DNA from: Channa striata
Taxonomy: Eukaryota > Chordata > Actinopteri > Anabantiformes > Channidae
Assembly (NCBI GenBank): GCA_033026295.1
Contig: CM065189.1
Span: forward strand, 1,082,377-1,146,376
Reading direction: 5' to 3'
DNA length: 64,000 bases
Shown piece by piece: positions 58,296 to 64,000 of the stretch. The position numbers and the translations under genes are program-made. Positions within the stretch are counted from its first letter, which is position 1. The number at the start of each line of letters is the position of its first letter. Under the pieces are notes generated by a model, which was not told the origin of the DNA, did no database searches, and worked only from the letters and a program-made list of their open reading frames with translations.

Positions 58296-61239
58296 GATTT
58301 GGTTCGCTTAATCTAGCCACAGGGGTTGCAAGCCAGTAACTTCTGTGCCGGTCCCAAGCCCGGATAAATAGAGAGGGTTGCGTCAGGAAGGGCATCCGGC
58401 GTAAAATTTTGCCAAGTACAATCATGCGAGTTATCCATACCACTTTCATACCGGATCGGTCGAGGCCCGGGTCAACAACGACCGCCACCGGTGCTGTTAA
58501 CCTTCAGGGTGCCGGTGGAAATTGGACCACTGTTGGTCGAAGAAGGAGAGGAGGCAGAAGGGTTCGTGGTCAGAGAGAGAAGGAGAAAGGCAGGAGCTTA
58601 GATCTGAGAGTAGGGACTCTTAACGTTGGAACAATGACAGGGAAAGTTAGAGAGCTGGTAGACATGATGGAAAGAAGGAAGGTAGATGTACTGTGTGTGC
58701 AGGAGACGATGTGGAAAGGCAGCAAAGCACGTAGTATTGGAGGAGGATACAAACTGTTCTACCATGGTGTGGATAGGAAGAGAAACTGATCCTGAAGGGG
58801 GAGTTTGTGAACAATGTTCTAGAGGTAGACAGGGTGAGAGCCTGATCCTGAAGGGGAGTTTGGAGTGAGTTTGATGAGGTAGTAACAATGTTCTAATGGG
58901 CATGTTGGTGAAACAGAGTCTCAGACAGGGTCAGAAGGACAGATGGTAGTGGACTTTGCTAGCCTGGAAATGGCTAAAAGCTAGAAATCGAAGGGGTGAT
59001 GGTGAATGGATTACACAGGTGGACTACATCCTATGTAGTCAGTGGGTTATGACTCCAAAGTTGGTAGGAGAGAGTGTGTAGCAGACAGCACCGCATGGTG
59101 GTGTGTAAGATGATTCTGGTGGTCAGGAAGAAGAAGAGAGGAAAGACAGAAAAGAAGACCAAGTGGTGGAAGCTAAAGAATGAAGAAACTTGTGAGGAAT
59201 TCAGGCAGATTTTGAGACAGGCTTTGGGTGGTCAGGAAGGGCTTCCAGATGATTGGGAAACTACTGCAGAGGTAATCAGGGAAACAGGTAGGAAGGTGCT
59301 TGGTGTGTCATCTGGAAAGAGGAAAGATGATAAAGACACTTGGTGGTGGAATGAGGAAGTACAGGACTGCATCCAGAGGAAGAGGTTAGCTAAAAGGAAG
59401 TGGGATGTAGAAAGGACTGAGGAAAGTACACAGGAGTACAAGGAAGTGCAGCACAGAGTGAAGAGGGAGGTGGCAAAGGCCAAACAGAAGCTTACGATGA
59501 GCTGTATGACAGGTTAAACACGAAGGAAGGAGAGAAGGACTTGTACAGGATAGACAGAGAGAGAGATAGGGATGGGAAAGATGTGCAACAGATAAGGGTG
59601 ATTAAAGACAGAGATGGAAAGGTGCTAACAAGCCAGGAGAGTGTGCAGAGAAGATGGAAGGAGTATTTTGAGCAGCTGATGAATGAGGAAAATGACAGGG
59701 AAAGAAGGGAGGAAGATGTGGATGTTGTGGAGCAGGAAATAGGAGAGATTAGAAAGGATGAGGTGAGGAAGGCTCTGAAAAGGATGAAGAGCGGAAAGGC
59801 TGTTGGTCCTGATGACGTACCTGTGGAGGTGTGGAAGTGTCTAGGAGAGACAGCAGTGAAGTTTCTGACAGGTCTGTTTAACAGGATTTTAGAGAGTGAG
59901 AAAATGCCTGAGGAATGGAGGAGAAGCGTTCTGGTGCCGATCTTTAAGAACAAGGGTGACACGCAGAACTGTAGCAACTACAGAGGGATAAAGCTGATGA
60001 GCCACACAATGAAGCTGTGGGAAAGAGTAGTGGAAGCCAGGCTTAGGAAGGAGGTGGAGATTTGTGAGCAGCAGTATGGTTTCATGCCCCGTAAGAGCAC
60101 CACTGATGCCATTTTCGCTTTGAGGTTGTTGATGGAAAAGTACAGAGATGGTCAGAAGGAGCTGCATTGTGTGTTTGTGGATTTAGAGAAGGCGTATGAC
60201 AGGGTGCCGAGGGAGGAGCTGTGGTACTGTGTGAGGATGTCGGGAGTGGCAGAGAAGTACGTCAGAGTAGTTCAGGACATGTATGAGAGAAGCATGACGG
60301 TGGTGAGATGTGCCGTGGTCAGACAGAGGAGTTCAAGGTAGAGGTGGGACTACACCAAGGATCGGCTTTGAGTCCCTTCTTGTTTGCTATGCTGATGGAC
60401 AGGTTGACAGACGAGGTCAGACAGAAATCTCCTGGACAATGATGTTTGCAGATGACATTGTGATTTGCAGTGAGAGTAGAGACCAGGTGGAGGAACAGCT
60501 GGAGAGGTGGAGGTTTGCTCTGGAAAGAAGAGGTATGAAAGTCAGTCGTAGTAAGACAGAATACATGTGTGTAAACGAGAGGGATCCAGGTAGAAGTGTG
60601 AGGTTACAGGGGCTGAGGTGAAGAAAGTGCAGGAGTTTAAGTACTTGGGGTCAACAGTTCAGTGTGATGGAGAGTGTGGAAAAGAGGTGAAGAGGCGAGT
60701 GCAGGCAGGTTGGAATGGGTGGAGGAAAGTGTCAGGAGTGTTGTGTGACAGAAGAGTGTCAGCAAGACTCAAAGGAAAGGTGTACAGGACAGTGGTGAGA
60801 CCAGCTCTGCTCTATGGGTTAGAGACAGTAGCAGTGAGAAAGAGACAAGAGGCAGAGATGGAAGCAGCAGAGATGAAGATGTTGAGGTTCTCCTTAGGAG
60901 TGACAAGGTTGGACAGAATTAGGAACGAGTTCATCAGAGGGACAGCGCACGTTGCCTGTGTTAGCAACAAAGTCAGAGAGGCCAGATTGAGATGGTTTGG
61001 ACATGTGCAGAGGAGGGATAGTGATTATATTGGTAGAAGGATGTTGGAGATGGAGCTGCCAGGCAAGAGGGCGAAAGGACGACCAAGGAGGAGATATATG
61101 GATGTTCTAACAGAGGACATGAGGTTAGCTGGTGTCAGAGAGGAAGATGCTCAGGATAGAGTAAAGTGGAAAAGGATGATTCGCTGTGGCGACCCCTAAT
61201 GGGAAAAGCCGAAAGAGTAGTAGTAGATTTGGTTCGCTT
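58296..61239 (+). mobile_element. RTE-clade LINE, near full length, with 14-bp target duplication
   Basis: The element spans 58310-61225 and is flanked by a perfect direct repeat, GATTTGGTTCGCTT, at 58296-58309 and 61226-61239. Its 5' end carries 'gagggttgcgtcaggaagggcatccggcg'. The single ORF is broken. Endonuclease start: 58409-58789 (LDLRVGTLNVGTMTGKVREL, VDVLCVQETMWKG). A rearranged and deleted stretch follows at about 58790-59070. RT pieces lie at 59074-59517, 59541-60341 and 60310-60621, with the catalytic FADD near 60445. The C-terminal part is 60618-61199, ending MIRCGDP. The 3' end is 'gcgacccctaatgggaaaagccgaaag' with a short TAG repeat tail. Stops and frameshifts make it inactive. 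Confidence 0.92.
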
Positions 61240-61596
61240 GTTCTTTATTATTGTCTTGACTTATTCGGCTATTTTATTGTGTCATTATTTTCTTTGTGTT
61301 CCCTTTATTTCGTTGTCGCCATTTTTGTCCCCACCCCTGGTTAGTTCGCGAGGTTTGTACGTGCTGTTCTGTTTCGTTAATTCTTTCCTCAGTTGGATCT
61401 TCACTTTTGCTTTCTATTTCCCTTAGTTTTTATTTTGTGATTATTTTTCCCCATAGCTTGTGTAGTTTGTTTAGGGTTCGTTTGTATGTTTCTTGTCCTC
61501 CCTTTTGGACAGAGTTTTTGTTATTTAAATGAATTATTATTTTACACATCCTGCCGTCACCACCCTGGGTCCTTATTCAATATATTATCACAAATC
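61240..61596 (+). mobile_element. Unidentified element splitting an L2 LINE, right part
   Basis: T-rich sequence continuing from 58295 across the RTE target duplication. It ends near 'cctgccgtcaccaccctgggtccttattc', 'aatatattatcacaaatctgaca', after which L2 coding sequence resumes. The CA end and the T-rich composition are compatible with an LTR, but no matching left LTR was found. Confidence 0.45.
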
Positions 61597-62457
61597 TGAC
61601 AGAAATGTCTTTTTCCTATCACCGCTATGCAAGTGACAAGCAGCTCTTCCTGTCTTTTCCGCCAGGTGACTGCAAATCTCTCTGACATCTCTGTTTGGAT
61701 AAGAGAATCTTCAGCTCAACATCTCCAAGACTGAAGTTCTAGTCTTCCCAGCCACACCTTCGACACAACACAACATCAGCATCAATATTGGATCTGCAGT
61801 GTCCCAGCTAAGTCGGCGAGAAATCTGGGGATCATCATTGAAGACCAACTGAGCTACATGGAACAAATCATCTCAGTCTCTAGGTAGTGTATATTTGCCC
61901 TCCACAATATAAGAAAAATCAGACCCTAACTTTCGTAGTACACGACCCAACTCATTGTGCAAGCATTGATCATATCTCGTCTCAATTACTGCAACGCACT
62001 GTTGATAGGGTTAGCGGCATGCACAACCAAACCCCTGCAGATGATCCAAAAAGCAACAGCACCCCTCATCTTTAACCAGCCAAAAAGGACTCATGTAACA
62101 CCGTTCTTCAGATTAATGCACTGTCTTCCTGTTGCTGCGAGGATTAAGTTCGAAGCTCTGTCTCTTGCCGAGACAGAGTCACCGTGGTCAACTCAACAGC
62201 TCAACAGGTCTACGATCCCTGCCATCTGCTGCGCTCGGCCAGCGAACGACATCTGGTGGTCCCAGAGCAACAAAGAACGTCTTCTAAGGAAAACTCTTCA
62301 GCTCAGTGATCCCATGATGGTGGAATGAGCTGCCAAACTCTGTGCGCTCAGTGACCTCACTCACAATATTTAAAAAACAGCTGAAAACAGAACTCTTTTT
62401 GCTTGCCTTGTACCTCACTTGTAAGTCGCTTTGGATAAAAGCGTCTGCCAAATGACT
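61597..62457 (+). mobile_element. L2-type LINE, RT fragment and 3' end, right part
   Basis: This resumes the ORF broken at 56775: 'ttttcctatcaccgctatgcaagtgac' (the SYHRYADD region), LQLNISKTEVLVFPATPS (about 61715-61762), LGIIIEDQLSYMEQI (about 61830-61870), then LVQALIISRLNYCNALLIGL (61950 on), QMIQKATAPLIFNQPKRTHVTPFF and the C-terminal part to about 62400. The 3' end is the conserved 'gtaagtcgctttggataaaagcgtctgccaaatga' (62422-62456), the same tail the SINEs carry. It is frameshifted and inactive. Confidence 0.85.
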
Positions 62458-63265
62458 CCTCCTAGTACCACATCATCCTAATAGACCACTTTGGTCTCAG
62501 AAAGCAGGATGCTGAGGATTCACAATGCCAAAACCAAAGGAGGATGCACAATGCCAAAAGCCAGGGTTAAACCAGGCACCTTTACATCTTCAGATCTAAT
62601 CCTCTCTCAACTGCTCAATTTCAGCATGTGATGAAAGTGCGTTCGTGGTCGTGTGGTCTCTTCACCCGAGTTAGAGAACAATATTGCTGTTTTGTGAAAA
62701 TTCAACTGTCCATGACAAAAGCAAAATACCTCTCCCCGACGGGGATATCAGCTCCTTCGCATTACGACGAAGGCTTCGCTGTGTGTTAACGAACGTTTAA
62801 ATACAGAAAATCTATCAATGTTAACGGACATTTAAAGTTCATTTGCCGGTGGATGGTACAAAGTGATGTTAGTAGATACAGAAAATAATTCATGTGCCTC
62901 ATTTGAAGCCAGTAGATTAGCTGTGTTGTACCAGTTGGCGTTTAAGTTGAAGCAGCAGGACACGTTACTCACATTCACCTGTGAGTATTTCTTGTTTTAG
63001 TGGGGAGAACATCATATCACAATCAGTGGCTAACGGAACTGCACGTGCTGTTTGTTTTGAATAGCTGTATAATATCTGCCCTAGAAAGTTTTTTTTTTTT
63101 TTACTACACCATATACGTTACTATACATTATAAATCCAAAATCTGCTGGTATTGTGTTTATTAAAGTTCCTGATCCCCACTTTCCATTGAATGTCAACCT
63201 GTCAACATAACTGATACCTGTTGTACATCTGCTAAATGGTTTTTCATCTGAAATGCACAAACAAA
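62458..63265. other. Unannotated interval near the right edge
   Basis: I see no coding exon or clear transposon here. It contains a 35-bp A/G-rich duplication ('aggatgctgaggattcacaatgcc' and 'aggaggatgcacaatgcc' near 62508 and 62540) and a poly(T) at about 63090-63102. Part of it may belong upstream of the broken gene that follows. Confidence 0.45.
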
Positions 63266-63299
63266 ACTTTTTCCCTGGAAGAATGCTGGTTGTTTTTTG

Positions 63300-63975
63300 C
63301 AAGGGACCACTTGGCTATCTCCATCAAGATCCCTCAGATGCAGCCAGACGGATTAAAGACAACCCATCTCTACAGGACGGGTCTGCGCCTATGCGGGAAG
63401 AGCTGGTCAGAGAAAAAACCCACACTGTGGTCCGTCAGAGAGGAGGGGACGCCTCAGACAAAACTGGGGGATTTGTTGGGTTTTCTCTAAATGTTTGTAT
63501 AGTCTTGACTTTATTATGTAAAGTGCCTTGAGATGACCTTGTTGTAAATTGGCGCTATATAAATAAAGTTGAATTGAATTGAATTGAATTGAATCCTACA
63601 ATTTGGGAAATACAAGGGGAAGTCTTTCCGCTGGCTTCTTGAGAATGATGTGGGATATGTCATCTACCTTGTCAAAAACCAGCAAAAAGAAGAGGCGGCA
63701 GGAGTTTTCATGGCAGAGGGGCACAGCAAGGACAGCCTCCTGTTATTTGTGAGTTATGCCCTCAGCTCTAAAGAAATCCGCTCTCTTCTTATGATTCACA
63801 AAAGCCAGTTGCAACAGTAGCAGCAGCACCAGAGGATGAGCAGCTGGTTGGCTTTGGTTCTTGTGCCACCAACACTTGGCAAGATATTTGGGACAGCAGG
63901 GATGATGGCTATGCAGCTTTTATACGCAAGAAAAGCTGTGTACCAGGGACAAAGATGCATAAGCTGCAACAATAG
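63300..63975 (+). pseudogene. Broken copy of an unidentified fish gene, split by a LINE tail
   Basis: Two protein-like pieces flank a LINE 3' tail. The left piece (about 63302-63470) reads GPLGYLHQDPSDAARRIKDN and on through REELVREKTHTVVRQRGGDA. The right piece (63597-63815) reads ILQFGKYKGKSFRWLLENDV then GYVIYLVKNQQKEE and GHSKDSLLLFV. After a frameshift near 63800 it continues EDEQLVGFGSCATNTWQDIW and ends MHKLQQ-stop at 63975. FGKYKGxxFxWLLxNDVGY-type text recurs in uncharacterised fish proteins in my memory; function unknown. A possible acceptor (ttttttgcaag) precedes the left piece. It may be gene-derived or part of a mobile element. Confidence 0.6.
63468..63596 (+). mobile_element. 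5'-truncated LINE tail (GAATT-ending family)
   Basis: 'gggggatttgttgggttttctctaaatg' then 'aaagtgccttgagatgaccttgttgtaaattggcgctatataaataaag' and four GAATT units. It is the best preserved tail of the family in the window and interrupts the broken gene at 63300-63975. Confidence 0.85.
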
Positions 63976-64000
63976 TTGCTAAAAAAAAGCATTAGTTTCT

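Noticed and set aside
59541..61199. RTE open frames as host genes
   Set aside because: They are consecutive frames of one broken LINE ORF, bounded by the 14-bp target duplication.
56776..61596. Paired LTRs around the unidentified element
   Set aside because: The T-rich flanks at 56776-56985 and 61240-61596 do not align with each other by eye, and no target duplication was found, so an intact LTR element is not claimed.

Overview
The window is vertebrate nuclear DNA, almost certainly from a ray-finned (teleost) fish. The genes are split by short GT-AG introns. The proteins are close to human counterparts but not mammalian. The repeats (L2-type LINEs, tRNA-head SINEs with an L2 tail, an RTE LINE, and a LINE family ending in GAATT repeats) are typical of teleosts. 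All exon maps were made by eye from splice sites, reading phase and remembered family sequence; no alignment was run.

Layout. (1) 1-2260: no gene recognised. (2) 2260-15475, plus strand: wdr26, a GID/CTLH E3-ligase subunit, 14 coding exons and 600 aa, with a CpG-rich promoter and a roughly 2 kb 3' UTR. (3) 16120-19790, minus strand: cnih4, an ER cargo-export cornichon, 5 exons and 139 aa, convergent with wdr26. (4) 21153-26530, plus strand: a class C GPCR, best read as gprc6a, 6 exons and 914 aa. (5) 26530-31966: about 5.4 kb with no gene, only repeats. (6) 31967-40470, minus strand: importin alpha of the kpna1/5/6 group, called kpna5 from its neighbours, 13 coding exons and 536 aa. (7) about 40900-52410, plus strand: zup1 (zufsp), a K63-specific deubiquitinase, 11 sure coding exons (609 aa) plus a possible 36-nt exon. 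(8) 52600-64000: a dense transposon graveyard ending in a broken copy of an unidentified fish gene.

The gene order joins two blocks that, from memory, lie on different human chromosomes: WDR26-CNIH4 (1q42) and GPRC6A-KPNA5-ZUP1 (6q22). The genes share no single pathway. wdr26 and zup1 both act in ubiquitin signalling; the others act in ER export, amino-acid sensing and nuclear import.

The most informative non-genic signals are insertion histories readable to the base: an RTE LINE with a perfect 14-bp target duplication, lying inside an unidentified element, which itself splits an L2 LINE; a 468-bp solo-LTR-like insert with a 5-bp duplication that restores a LINE reading frame when removed; SINEs with 10-bp duplications; and a short RTE derivative carrying only the two ends of the same RTE family. 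I found no convincing evidence of a wholly new biological system. The nearest candidates are the unidentified element with a 376-codon repeat-containing ORF and the broken gene at the right edge.
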